A stretch of DNA of 64,000 nt from the NCBI GenBank assembly GCA_005804885.1, contig SYOX01000111.1, positions 1 through 64,000 of the forward strand, given 5' to 3'. Shown piece by piece: positions 17,867 to 26,445 of the stretch (the stretch's first letter is position 1; each line of letters opens with the position of its first letter). The notes under the pieces were generated by a model. That model saw only the letters and a list, made by a program, of their open reading frames with translations, was not told the origin of the DNA and did no database searches. The stretch comes from Pseudomonadota bacterium. Lineage in GTDB: Bacteria > Myxococcota_A > Bradymonadia > Bradymonadales > GCA-2716585. The translations under genes were made by a program, and so were the position numbers.

Positions 17867-19107
17867 GGGATCACGGGGCGCATGGGGGCGCGGTCGCGGG
17901 CCAGTTCAAGGATGAGGGCGGCGGCCTCGGCGGCGCCGTCGCGGCCCGCAAAGGAGCGGCCGATGGCCTGGGCGCGCAGGCGCTCGGGGGCGTCGTCGGC
18001 GAGCATGGCGAGCAGGTGCGGGCTGCAGCCCTCGGGGGTCAGGGTGGCGGGGTCCAGGGCGACGCCAGCGCCGCTGAGGGTCAAGAAGCGCGCCTGGAGG
18101 GGTTGATCGTTGACCAGGGGGAGCTGCAGCAAGGGGAGGCCGCAGGCGAGCGTCTCCATGACGGAGTTGGCGCCGCCGTGGTTGATGACCAGCGAGGCAC
18201 GCTCCAGCAACGCGAGCTGCGGGGCGTAGCGCACCGCGATGACCTCAGGCGGCAGGGGCAGGTCGGCGTCGATGAGGTCGCTGACGGCCATGACGAGCTG
18301 GACACCTCGCCCGGCGAGCGCGTCGGCGACGGCGCAGAAGAGGCGAGGGTGGTGGAAGTTCTGGCTGCCGAGGGACATGTAGACGAGGGGAAGGCCAGGG
18401 TCCAGGCGCTCCCAGGGGAAGGGGGCCTCGTCACCTCGGGGGCCGCCGGGGCGGGAGGGGCCGACGTAGAAGGAGAAGTCATTGCCGGACAGCGCGCGCG
18501 GGGCGTACGCCTCGGTGGTGAAGACGGTGTTGAGCCACGGGGAGATGGCGTCGCAGACCTCGAAGCGCGGCGCGGGGCCGCAGGGGGCGAAGAGGGCCTC
18601 GCGCGCGGGGCTCAGGGCGCGGGCGGTGTCGACCAGCGGGCACGTCCAGTCGCGGGGCGTGACCGGGTTGAGCGAGGAGGAGAGGCCGGCCCACGGGACG
18701 CCCTCGGCCTCGGCGGCGATGGGGGCGGCGTAGACCATGGGGTCGGTGACGACGACGTCGGGCCGGACCCTGGCGATCAGCGCGCGCAGCGGCGCGATCA
18801 TCCCGGGGGCGGTCTCCAGCAGCAGGCGCTCGATCCAGCGGCGCATCCAGGCGGGGTCCTGCGAGCGGGTCGCGAAGGCCTCGCCGCGCGTCGCGTGCTC
18901 CTCCGGCGGGCAGAAGTCCGGGTTGGACAGGACGTGGCAGGGCAGGTCCAGGTCGGCGGCCCGGAGCTGCGCCGTGATGTCGGCCGGGGCGCAGATCGAA
19001 ACCTCGGCGCCCTGGCGGTCGAGCGCGCGGGCGACGCCGATCAGAGGGTTGATGTGCCCCTTCTCGGGGATGGTGACGATCAGGGCGTGGGGTCTTCGTG
19101 GTGACAT
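17863..19107 (-). CDS. MGT-family (GT1) glycosyltransferase
   Basis: A 414-residue GT-B glycosyltransferase. The N-terminus (ALIVTIPEKGHINPLIGVARAL) has the acceptor-side motif of macrolide-type transferases. The C-terminal half carries VYMSLGSQNF and the donor-binding HGGANSVMETLACGLPLLQLP followed by NDQPLQA. These enzymes move a sugar from UDP or TDP to a lipophilic or aromatic aglycone. No deoxysugar genes are seen in the cluster, so a common UDP-sugar such as UDP-GlcNAc is likely; the coupled PIG-L deacetylase fits that. It lies 75 bases after the asparagine-synthetase gene. Confidence 0.92.
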   Translation of the reverse strand: MSPRRPHALIVTIPEKGHINPLIGVARALDRQGAEVSICAPADITAQLRAADLDLPCHVLSNPDFCPPEEHATRGEAFATRSQDPAWMRRWIERLLLETAPGMIAPLRALIARVRPDVVVTDPMVYAAPIAAEAEGVPWAGLSSSLNPVTPRDWTCPLVDTARALSPAREALFAPCGPAPRFEVCDAISPWLNTVFTTEAYAPRALSGNDFSFYVGPSRPGGPRGDEAPFPWERLDPGLPLVYMSLGSQNFHHPRLFCAVADALAGRGVQLVMAVSDLIDADLPLPPEVIAVRYAPQLALLERASLVINHGGANSVMETLACGLPLLQLPLVNDQPLQARFLTLSGAGVALDPATLTPEGCSPHLLAMLADDAPERLRAQAIGRSFAGRDGAAEAAALILELARDRAPMRPVIP

Positions 19108-19182
19108 GGCTCGGAGGTGTGCTCCAAGTTTTTGTAATTACTATGGAAAGCTCGATGTCCGGGGCTCCGTTCGTCGAGCGGG

Positions 19183-20958
19183 TCAGCCGAGGTGGTGGCG
19201 CTTCCAGTGAAGGAGCGCGAGCAAGGTGAATGCCGTCGCTCTTTCGTTGTCGCTCAAATCGGGCTTCGAGGAAAGGCCCTCGATCTGGGCCGCGTCCAGG
19301 TACTGGCGCACGAAGTCCCCCTCGGCGGCGGCGACCTCCCGCAGCGCCTCCTGGTAGAGGCGGCCAAGGCGTGGGTCGCGGGGGAGGGCGGACTTGCGCC
19401 GCGTGGCGATGGCGGCGGGCAGCAGCGGGGCCACGGCCTGGCGCAGCGTGTGTTTCTCGACCCCGCCTCGCCAGCCTTGCGAGGGGGCGGTGGCCTGGGC
19501 GCAGGCCAGCACCTCCAGATCGGCGAAGGGGACGCGGGCCTCGACGCCGTGGGCCATGGTGTGGGCGTCGCCGTTGTGCAGCAGCCTGCCGAGCCAGAGC
19601 TGCCTGACGAGGCAGCTCACGGCCTGGACGCGCGCCTCGGGGGGGCCGTCGAAGCTGTAGCCCTCGGCCTCGACGAGGCGCTGGTAGGTCAGCGGCAGGG
19701 CGCGCAGCGGGTCGTGATCGCGCCGCAGCCGCTCGGAGAGGAAGGCGGCCCGCTGGCGGGCGCCGAAGCGCTCGATCAGCGCCAGCGGGCTGCGGTTGAC
19801 CGCGTCGTCGAGCAAAAAGAAGTAGCCGAAGTGCGTCTCGTCGGCGGCGTCGCCGACCAGCACGGCCTTGCGGCGGCCTCGGGCGGCCCGCGCCAGAGCG
19901 TCCTGGCTCAGCTCCTGCTCCCAGGCCGGCACCCGATCGTTCTGGGCCGCGACGCGCGCGACCGCCTCGGACAGCTCCCGCTGCGTGGCCACGACCCGGA
20001 TCAGCTCCAGGCCCAGCGCCTCGGCGGCGGCCTCGGCGAAGGGCGCGTCGTCCGACACCACGATCGCGTCGCCGCGGTAGCCGATCTGGTCGTGATCCTC
20101 GAAGCGGATCGTGAAGGCCGCCAGCGCCTGCCCGGCGCAATGTCGCGCGGCGATCGCGGCCAGCGCCGTCGAGTCGAGCCCGCCGCTCAGGAAGATCCCC
20201 ACGGGCACGTCGGCCCGCATGGCCCGCTCGACCCCGCGCTCCAGCGCCCCCCGGAGCCGCGCCGCCAGCTCGTCGTCGTCGACCTCGGGCGCCCCGCAGA
20301 ACCGGGGCTCCCACCAGCGCTCCACCCGCACCCCGCGCTGATCGACGTTCATCAGGCAGCCCGCCGGCAGGTGCCGGATGCCCTCGAACATCGAGCGCCT
20401 GACCCCGCTGAAGGCCGGCGCCACCACCACCTCCACCAAGGCCTCCTCGTCCACGCGCGCCGCGTGCCCCTGCGCCAGGATCGCCCGCGCCTCCGACGCG
20501 AAGACCACCTCCTGGCCCGACACCGCGTACACCAGCGGCTTGACGCCCAGCGCGTCGCGCGCCGCGAAGGCCCGCCGAAGCCGCCCGTCCCAGATCACGA
20601 AGGCGAACATCCCCTGGAGCCGGGGCAGACACCCCTGGCCCCAACGCATCCACGCCGCCAGCAGCGTCTCGGCGTCCGACCCCGTCCGGAAGTCGAAGTC
20701 CCGCAGCTGCGCCCGCAGCTCCTGGTGGTTGTAGATCTCGCCGTTGAAGACCAGCGCGTAGCGCCCCGACGGATCGACCCGCGGCTGCCTCCCCCCCTCC
20801 AGATCCAGCAGCGCCAGCCGCGTGTGCGCCAGCCCCGCCTCCTCCGACACGAAGATCCCCTGATCGTCAGGCCCGCGGTGCCCCATCGCCGCCTGCATCA
20901 GCGTCAGTCGATGAACAAGCCCTTGATCTGAAAAGAGAATCCCGCCAATACCGCACAT
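19183..20958 (-). CDS. Asparagine synthase (glutamine-hydrolysing) family protein
   Basis: A 591-residue two-domain enzyme. The start is fixed by MCGIGGILFSD, which leaves Cys2 as the glutaminase nucleophile; the ATG shares one base with the preceding stop (TGATG). The glutaminase region has HRGPDDQG, HTRLALLDL and FNGEIYN. The synthetase half has the pyrophosphate loop FLSGGLDSTAL. Length and motifs match AsnB. In a cluster such as this, AsnB-type enzymes often amidate a carboxyl group of the product instead of making asparagine; that is inference from context. Confidence 0.93.
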   Translation of the reverse strand: MCGIGGILFSDQGLVHRLTLMQAAMGHRGPDDQGIFVSEEAGLAHTRLALLDLEGGRQPRVDPSGRYALVFNGEIYNHQELRAQLRDFDFRTGSDAETLLAAWMRWGQGCLPRLQGMFAFVIWDGRLRRAFAARDALGVKPLVYAVSGQEVVFASEARAILAQGHAARVDEEALVEVVVAPAFSGVRRSMFEGIRHLPAGCLMNVDQRGVRVERWWEPRFCGAPEVDDDELAARLRGALERGVERAMRADVPVGIFLSGGLDSTALAAIAARHCAGQALAAFTIRFEDHDQIGYRGDAIVVSDDAPFAEAAAEALGLELIRVVATQRELSEAVARVAAQNDRVPAWEQELSQDALARAARGRRKAVLVGDAADETHFGYFFLLDDAVNRSPLALIERFGARQRAAFLSERLRRDHDPLRALPLTYQRLVEAEGYSFDGPPEARVQAVSCLVRQLWLGRLLHNGDAHTMAHGVEARVPFADLEVLACAQATAPSQGWRGGVEKHTLRQAVAPLLPAAIATRRKSALPRDPRLGRLYQEALREVAAAEGDFVRQYLDAAQIEGLSSKPDLSDNERATAFTLLALLHWKRHHLG

Positions 20959-21887
20959 CAGCCCCCCTCCTGGCCCCGGCGCTCGGGCTGCGCCAGGGCC
21001 CGCAGGCGCTCGGCGACCGGCAGCCTCCCCATCACCCGCGCGGTCTCCGGCGGCAGCATCGCCTCGAAGGGCTCCCCGGCGATGATGCGGCGCCGGATCT
21101 CCGTCCCGCTGACCTCCACGGAGGCCTTGAGCGCCCGAACGGCCACCCCCGGCCCGGCCAGCGCCTTCGTGCTCGGGCTGTTGGTGTAGAGCGTGCCAAA
21201 GTCCGGCAGGATCAACCTCAGATCCGGCACGTTGGCCGCGTCGTGGTCGACCCAGGGCGCCGCCGCCAGGAAGTGACGGCCCGGCGCGATCCGCTCCAGC
21301 GCGGGCCAGATCATCTCCACGCGCTCGCCCGCCGTGGCCGGGTCGCGCAGCCCGTGGGAGGCGTTGGCCATCGCCACCAGCACGATGACCTCGTCCTGCT
21401 CCTCGGCCATCTGCGCCACGAAGGCCGCGTGGCCCGCATGGAAGGGCTGCGCCCGCGCGATGAAGAGCCCACGGGCCACCCTCGGCCCCGCCGCCAGCGC
21501 CTCGACGCCCTCCAGCGCCTCGACCCTCACCCGACAGCCCAGCGCCCACCGCGCCGCCGCCGCCAGCGCCTCGTCCTCGACCACGAGCGCCTCGAAGGCC
21601 GGCGCGTAGAGCCCCAGCCGCACGGCGAGCTGCGCCGCCGTCAACCCCGCCCCCTTGATCGGCAGCACGCAGAAGGGCCGCCCCACCCGCCCCCGCAACC
21701 TCGCCGTCAGCCGCTCGACCCGCTGCCCGCCGGTCAAGGGCTGCGCCGCCGTGAAGCCCTCGTCCGCCTTCAGGATCGCGACGACGATCTCCTCGTAATC
21801 CTCCGCCAGCGCGTCCACGAGCGCGTCGTGGCCCGCCGACCACCGCTGCCCATCCAGCGCATAGATCGCTCGCCTGGGTGCCTTCAT
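20958..21887 (-). CDS. Tandem NMN-adenylyltransferase-like nucleotidyltransferase
   Basis: A 309-residue protein from MKAPRRAIYALDG, with AGGAG eight bases upstream; a further ATG at 21938 lacks one. The C-terminal half (about 145-309) matches archaeal-type NadM: GLFIARAQPFHAGHAAFV (HxGH), a TAGERVEMIWP block, TLYTNSPSTKALAG and VSGTEIRRRIIAGEPF. The N-terminal half repeats the fold in weaker form: AIYALDGQRWSAGHDALV and LTGGQRVERL, with the first histidine of HxGH replaced by Trp. So it is an internal duplication with one probably dead site. The family joins a nucleotide to a phosphate ester. Here it may activate an intermediate phosphorylated by the cluster kinases. Confidence 0.8.
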   Translation of the reverse strand: MKAPRRAIYALDGQRWSAGHDALVDALAEDYEEIVVAILKADEGFTAAQPLTGGQRVERLTARLRGRVGRPFCVLPIKGAGLTAAQLAVRLGLYAPAFEALVVEDEALAAAARWALGCRVRVEALEGVEALAAGPRVARGLFIARAQPFHAGHAAFVAQMAEEQDEVIVLVAMANASHGLRDPATAGERVEMIWPALERIAPGRHFLAAAPWVDHDAANVPDLRLILPDFGTLYTNSPSTKALAGPGVAVRALKASVEVSGTEIRRRIIAGEPFEAMLPPETARVMGRLPVAERLRALAQPERRGQEGG

Positions 21888-22029
21888 GACTTCAACTCCT
21901 GGCTCGCTCAAGGTCCAATTGGCCTTGCCCCCGGCCACATCGAGATCGTCGCGTCGAGTCTCGCGTCCGGCGTCGGGGTTGATCCGCCGCCTTCCCCTTG
22001 TCCCTCATCGAGGTTGCTCCTGAGCGACC

Positions 22030-23055
22030 TCATCCTTGACCGGGTCGGCCCATGACCGCCGAGTAGCAGGCCAGAAAGCCGATCCCGGGCTCCAGGCGCC
22101 AGAGGCCGCCCGAGGCGGAGATCAGGTGCAGGAGCGCTTGATCCAGGCAGAAGAGATCCAGGAGCGGCCCCGCGTTGTCCAGCGCGAGGGCGGCCTCGAC
22201 CTCGGGGGCGTCAGGGTGCGCGGCTTGTTGATAGGCGAGGGCGCCGAGGCGCCAGCGGCGCGCGTCGACGGCGAAGGTGTCCTCGCGAGCGGCCTCGCGG
22301 GTCAGGCTCGCCAGCGCGAGGGCCACGTCGAGGGCGCGCGGCGCGCGGCGCGCGGCGTCGAAGTCCACGACGCCGACGATCTGATCGCCGTCGAAGAGGA
22401 AGTTCTCAAGCTGGAAGTCCCCGTGGGTCCAGATCGTGGGGCCGAGGGCCGAGGGCGTGCGGGCGAGGATGGCCAGGGCGCGCTGGCGGAATCGGGCGAC
22501 GCCGTCGGCCTGGAGGCGGGCGAGGACGGCGGGGCTGGCGTCGGGCAGGCCGCGCGCCCAGGCCGCGCCGGCCGCGTCGAGGCGGTCGGGGAGGGCGTCG
22601 AGCAGGTCGTCGCCGCGCTCGCAGGGGAGGGCCTGCTCGGCGCCCGCGAGCGCGCGGTGGAGCTGCGCGAGCGCGGCCATGATCGCCTGAAGGTGGGCGT
22701 CGGCGCAGCGGTCGCGCCAGCGGTAGAGGGGCTCGCCGGGCAGCTTGACGAAGAGGTGGACGAGCTGGGGGCCTTCGGGGCCGTCGAGGGCGGCGTGGGT
22801 GTGGCCGTCGAGGGTGCGGACGAGGGTTGGGGCCGGGATCTCGGGGGCGCGCTCGGCCAGCAGGGCCAGCAGGCGCTCCTCGCGCAGGCGCTGGGCCTGG
22901 GGCTTGCCGGGCCAGCCCAGCCGCAAGACGCAGTCGGGGTGGCCGGCGGCGGCGACGGCGAAGCTCCGGTTGGTGTGGCCGAGCCCGATGGGGGTGATCT
23001 CCGGGGCCGCCAGGCCGTATCGACGGGTGAGGATCTGGCGCAGGGGCTCTCGCAT
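22030..23055 (-). CDS. APH-family phosphotransferase
   Basis: A 341-residue protein; the ATG at 23055 (MREPLRQILTRR) follows AGGAGGAG. It carries the kinase signature THGDFQLENFLFDGD and the metal Asp in GVVDFDAARRAP, the usual APH layout. The N-lobe (GLGHTNRSFAVAA) resembles homoserine-kinase/aminoglycoside kinase members. It is the first gene of the minus-strand cluster and diverges from selO across a 70-base gap. A gap of about 140 bases separates it from the nucleotidyltransferase gene. Together with the second APH-like kinase it may phosphorylate a pathway intermediate or protect the producer. Confidence 0.88.
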   Translation of the reverse strand: MREPLRQILTRRYGLAAPEITPIGLGHTNRSFAVAAAGHPDCVLRLGWPGKPQAQRLREERLLALLAERAPEIPAPTLVRTLDGHTHAALDGPEGPQLVHLFVKLPGEPLYRWRDRCADAHLQAIMAALAQLHRALAGAEQALPCERGDDLLDALPDRLDAAGAAWARGLPDASPAVLARLQADGVARFRQRALAILARTPSALGPTIWTHGDFQLENFLFDGDQIVGVVDFDAARRAPRALDVALALASLTREAAREDTFAVDARRWRLGALAYQQAAHPDAPEVEAALALDNAGPLLDLFCLDQALLHLISASGGLWRLEPGIGFLACYSAVMGRPGQG

Positions 23056-23125
23056 GGCGCTCCTCCTGGGATGTCGGTATGTATAGCAGAGGTGGCGCCG
23101 GGATGGCGCGAGCAAGGAGGGGCGG

Positions 23126-24559
23126 ATGTCAGTGTCGGCGCAGTACAAGCCATCGAAGGCGATCCTGGGGCTCGGGGGCGGCTTCTATGACGCGGTGGAG
23201 GCGGCGCGCTTCCCGACCCTGATCCTGCGCTTCAGAAACCAGGCGCAGGCGCGACGGCTGGGCCTCGGGGAGCTGAGCGAGGAGGAGTGGGAGGCCCACT
23301 TCGGGCGCTTCGTGCCGCTGCCCGGGGGGCTGGAGAGGCCGCTGGCGCTGCGCTACCACGGATATCAATTTCGCCAATATAATCCAGACCTTGGCGACGG
23401 TCGTGGCTTCCTCTTCGCGCAGCTGGAGGACCCGGTCGACGGGCGGCTGCTGGATCTGGGGACGAAGGGCAGCGGGACGACGCCCTGGTCGCGGGGCGGG
23501 GACGGGCGCTTGACGCTCAAGGGCGGGGTCCGGGAGGTGCTGGCGACGGAGATGCTCGAGGCCCTCGGGGTCTACACCTCGCGCAGCTTCAGCCTCTTCG
23601 AGACCGGCGAGCAGCTTGTCCGCGGCGACGAGCCCTCGCCGACGCGCTCGTCGGTGCTGGTGCGCCTCAGCCACGGCCACATCCGCTTTGGCAGCTTCGA
23701 GCGCCACGCCTTCAACGGGGACAAGGCCCGGATCACTGGCCTGCTCGATTACTGCATCGAGCGCTTCTTCCCCTCTCTGGAGCGGGTGGTGGCCGAGGAC
23801 AGGCCGATCGAGTTCTTGAGGGAGGTCTGCCACCGCAGCGCGGAGCTGGCGGCCTCGTGGATGGTGGCCGGCTTCGTCCACGGCGTGCTCAACACCGACA
23901 ACATGAACGTCACGGGAGAGAGCTTCGACTACGGCCCCTACCGTTTTTTGCCCAGGTACGACGAGGATTTCGTGGCGGCCTACTTCGACTACCAGGGGCT
24001 CTACAAGTACGGCGATCAGCACCTCGCGGTGATCTGGAACCTGTCCCGGCTCGCCGAGGCGCTGTCGCACATCGCGCCCCAGGGGACGCTGGGCGACACG
24101 CTCTTTGACTTCCTGCCGACCTACATGGCGGCGCTGGTGCGGCGCTTCGTGCGGCGGCTCGGGCTCATCTCCCAGGGCGCCGAGCGGGACTCCGAGCTGG
24201 TCCGCGCCGCGCAGGACTTCCTGACCTCCAGCCCCGTGGGCTACGACCGCTTCTTCTTCGACTGGTACGGCGGCGCGATCAGCCAGACCAGGGCGCTCAA
24301 GGGCTCATCGGCGGCGCTCTACGAGGGGCCCCTCTTCTCGGCCTTCCGCCAGAAGCTCAGGCGCTACGAGCCCCTCGCGCCCCAGCGCCTTGAGCTGGCC
24401 TACTTCCAGCGCGAGGCCCCCTGCGCCCTCCTCATCGACGAGATCGAGCGGATCTGGGCCGCCATCGACGAGCGCGACGACTGGGCGCCCTTCGTCGCGA
24501 AGATCCACGACATCCGGCAGATGAAGGAGGCCTGCGGGCTGGCCGCGCTCGGGGCCTGA
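23126..24559 (+). CDS. selO: Protein adenylyltransferase SelO
   Basis: A 477-residue protein, the same length as bacterial SelO. Family blocks in order: LALRYHGYQFRQYNPDLGDG, GTKGSGTTPWSRGGDGRLTLKGG, REVLATEMLEALGVYTSR, and GFVHGVLNTDNMNVTGESFDYGPYRF. SelO is a pseudokinase fold that transfers AMP from ATP to Ser, Thr or Tyr of target proteins and is linked to redox stress. GGAGGGGCGG lies before the ATG. It is divergent from the biosynthetic cluster, so a direct link is doubtful. The stop abuts that of the convergent gene. Confidence 0.95.
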   Translation: MSVSAQYKPSKAILGLGGGFYDAVEAARFPTLILRFRNQAQARRLGLGELSEEEWEAHFGRFVPLPGGLERPLALRYHGYQFRQYNPDLGDGRGFLFAQLEDPVDGRLLDLGTKGSGTTPWSRGGDGRLTLKGGVREVLATEMLEALGVYTSRSFSLFETGEQLVRGDEPSPTRSSVLVRLSHGHIRFGSFERHAFNGDKARITGLLDYCIERFFPSLERVVAEDRPIEFLREVCHRSAELAASWMVAGFVHGVLNTDNMNVTGESFDYGPYRFLPRYDEDFVAAYFDYQGLYKYGDQHLAVIWNLSRLAEALSHIAPQGTLGDTLFDFLPTYMAALVRRFVRRLGLISQGAERDSELVRAAQDFLTSSPVGYDRFFFDWYGGAISQTRALKGSSAALYEGPLFSAFRQKLRRYEPLAPQRLELAYFQREAPCALLIDEIERIWAAIDERDDWAPFVAKIHDIRQMKEACGLAALGA

Positions 24560-25369
24560 TCAGCGGCCCTCGGCCCACCTCATCAGCAGCCAGGGGTCGC
24601 AGCCGCGCAAGATCGCGGCGAGGGTCCGGGGCGCGGGCGCCTGGGACAGCGCCAGGATGAGGTCGATCCGATCTGGCCCCTCGCGGTGGGGCGCCAGCCG
24701 CCGCCAGAGGTCGTCGGGTCGCAGGACGACCGGCAGGCGCACGGGGCGGCCGAGGGCCGCGCTGGCCGCCTCGCACGCCCGCTGGCCCGCGTCGAGGTCG
24801 AAGCCCCCGCGCAGCAAGGCCGCGCGGGGCAGCGCGCTCTCGATCGCGGCGCCGGCGGCCAGCGCCGCCGACCAGCGCCCCGCCGAGGGCGCTCCAAGCC
24901 CCGCCGAGGGCGATCCGAGGTCAAGCGTCGAGGGCGCTCCGAGGTCGAGCGTCACGATCGCGCCTTGGTGAGGATCAAGGGCCGCCGCCAGGATGTCGAA
25001 GGGTGGCGCGGCCAACCTCCGCAGGCGGGGGTCGCCGCGCCCGATCATCGCCGCAGCGTAGCTCTCCCCATGGACCTCCCCTGCGTCGATGGCCGACGCG
25101 CCCGTCCTGGCGGCCTCGCCTGGATCGGCCGTGGGCGCCCGGCGGGGCAGGCGCCTCGGGATCGCCCAGGCGCGGTCGTCAAGGGTCGCCGCGCCGCTTG
25201 TCGGGCCGTCGAGGGCGGCGTCGTCGAGCTGAACGCCGCGCTGGCCGAGGGCGACGGGCCAGGGAGCGGCGCGCGGATCGCGCAGCGGCTCAAGCTCGTC
25301 GATGAGCTCGGCCCAGCGGCCGGGGGTGATGTGGGCGGGCGAGACTTCGAGGCGGATGTTCCCAGACAT
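24560..25369 (-). CDS. Protein of unknown function
   Basis: A 269-residue protein (MSGNIRLEVSPAHITPGRW) that I do not recognise. It is Ala/Leu/Arg-rich and probably soluble, with no signal peptide or long hydrophobic helix. A short internal repeat based on L-G-x-P-S-x-G lies about residues 140-160, matching imperfect DNA repeats at about 24880-24960. The C-terminus (LPVVLRPDDLWRRLAP, LILALSQAPAP, CDPWLLMRWAEGR) looks most conserved in character. Its stop touches that of selO in convergent orientation. Codon use fits a real gene. Confidence 0.6.
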   Translation of the reverse strand: MSGNIRLEVSPAHITPGRWAELIDELEPLRDPRAAPWPVALGQRGVQLDDAALDGPTSGAATLDDRAWAIPRRLPRRAPTADPGEAARTGASAIDAGEVHGESYAAAMIGRGDPRLRRLAAPPFDILAAALDPHQGAIVTLDLGAPSTLDLGSPSAGLGAPSAGRWSAALAAGAAIESALPRAALLRGGFDLDAGQRACEAASAALGRPVRLPVVLRPDDLWRRLAPHREGPDRIDLILALSQAPAPRTLAAILRGCDPWLLMRWAEGR

Positions 25370-25503
25370 GAGGGCGCTCTTTCAACAAGAGACGCGCGAC
25401 TTGAACAGGCGATCAGCTGTATTGCTCACCGCGGGCCAAGGTGTCAAGCTGCGTCGCGGATTGTCCTCTGGACAGGGCGTGGGCGGTCGAGGAGGGTGGA
25501 TTG

Positions 25504-25854
25504 ATGGGCCGAGGGTTGATCGGGATGGCGGCGTGGCTGGTCGCGTCGTCGTGGATGGCGAGTTGCGGCGGGGATCGGGCGCTGGAGGGCGGGGAGGGGC
25601 GAGCGGCCTTCGCGCAGGGGTACAGCGCGGCGTCGGCGCGGGAGGGCGTCGATTGCTCGGCGGTCACGGAGGGCAGGGGAGGCCGAGTGTTGAAGGTGTC
25701 CTGCCCGGGCGTCGAGAGCGCGGTGGTGGCCAAGATGGTCCAGGCCGCGTGCGCGGAGGTGGAGCAGGTGGGGTTCAAGCGCGCGGTGGTCGTGGGGATC
25801 GGGGGAGGGTCGCAGAGCTGCCGGGTGTCCAAGGGGTGCAGCTGTGAAGGTTGA
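25504..25854 (+). CDS. Small lipoprotein of unknown function
   Basis: A 116-residue protein, ATG at 25504 with AGGAGGGTGG upstream. Residues 1-20 form a signal peptide ending in WMASC, an acceptable lipobox. Four further cysteines follow (DCSAV, VSCPG, ACAEV, QSCRV) plus a CSC near the end, suggesting disulfides in the periplasm. No family is recognised. It overlaps the next gene (N-terminal glutamine amidase) by 11 bases and is probably co-transcribed with the lipid-type cluster downstream. Confidence 0.7.
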   Translation: MGRGLIGMAAWLVASSWMASCGGDRALEGGEGRAAFAQGYSAASAREGVDCSAVTEGRGGRVLKVSCPGVESAVVAKMVQAACAEVEQVGFKRAVVVGIGGGSQSCRVSKGCSCEG

Positions 25855-26419
25855 GCGGCGCTACGCGGCCTATTATTGCGAGGAGAACATCTGGCACCTG
25901 TGCCGCGAGCCGGGCTTCGAGGGGCTGGAGCGGCGGGTGGTGGTGATTTCGAACCCGCGGCGGACCTGCGCGCTGTGGAACCAGCGCGCGGCCCTGGAGC
26001 CGGAGGCGCCGGTGATCTGGGATTACCACGTGGTGCTGCTGGTGGCGGATCAGGGCCGCTGGTGGACGTGGGATCTGGACACGCTGCTGGGGTTGCCGGT
26101 GGACTTCGAGGGGTGGTTCCTGGAGACCTTCGGGGCGGTGGGGTCGCTGCCGGTGCTCTACCGGTCGATGTTCCGGGTGATGGAGGCCGGGGAGTACGCG
26201 CGGCTGCTGCGCAGCGATCGGGAGCACATGCGGGGGTCGGACGGGGCCTTCTTGCAGCCGCCGCCGCCGTGGCCGCTGATCCTGGGCGGCGATGTCAGCG
26301 ATGGGCCCTCGAACCTTTTTCGATTCGTGGACATGGGGCCGGGGTGGGCGGGGGAGGTGTTGGACGAGGCGGCGTTCTACGGGCGCTTTTCGCGGGGCTG
26401 TGGTAGCTTGCCGGCGTGA
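25844..26419 (+). CDS. Protein N-terminal glutamine amidohydrolase (NTAQ1-like)
   Basis: A 191-residue protein, GTG start. It closely follows the NTAQ1 family: YYCEENIWHLC (catalytic Cys12), VVISNPRRTCALWNQRAA, the signature VIWDYHVVLLV (His62), WTWDLDTLLGLP (Asp near 77), a SDREHMRGSDGAF block and a PPPPWPLI segment. NTAQ1 converts N-terminal Gln of proteins to Glu, a step of the Arg/N-degron pathway in eukaryotes; bacterial members are sparsely described. It overlaps both neighbours (GTGA with the radical SAM frame), so it is co-translated with the radical SAM genes. A link to them is unexplained. Confidence 0.92.
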   Translation: MKVERRYAAYYCEENIWHLCREPGFEGLERRVVVISNPRRTCALWNQRAALEPEAPVIWDYHVVLLVADQGRWWTWDLDTLLGLPVDFEGWFLETFGAVGSLPVLYRSMFRVMEAGEYARLLRSDREHMRGSDGAFLQPPPPWPLILGGDVSDGPSNLFRFVDMGPGWAGEVLDEAAFYGRFSRGCGSLPA

Positions 26420-26445
26420 GGTTGCACAACGTGGGGGGCAAGGGG

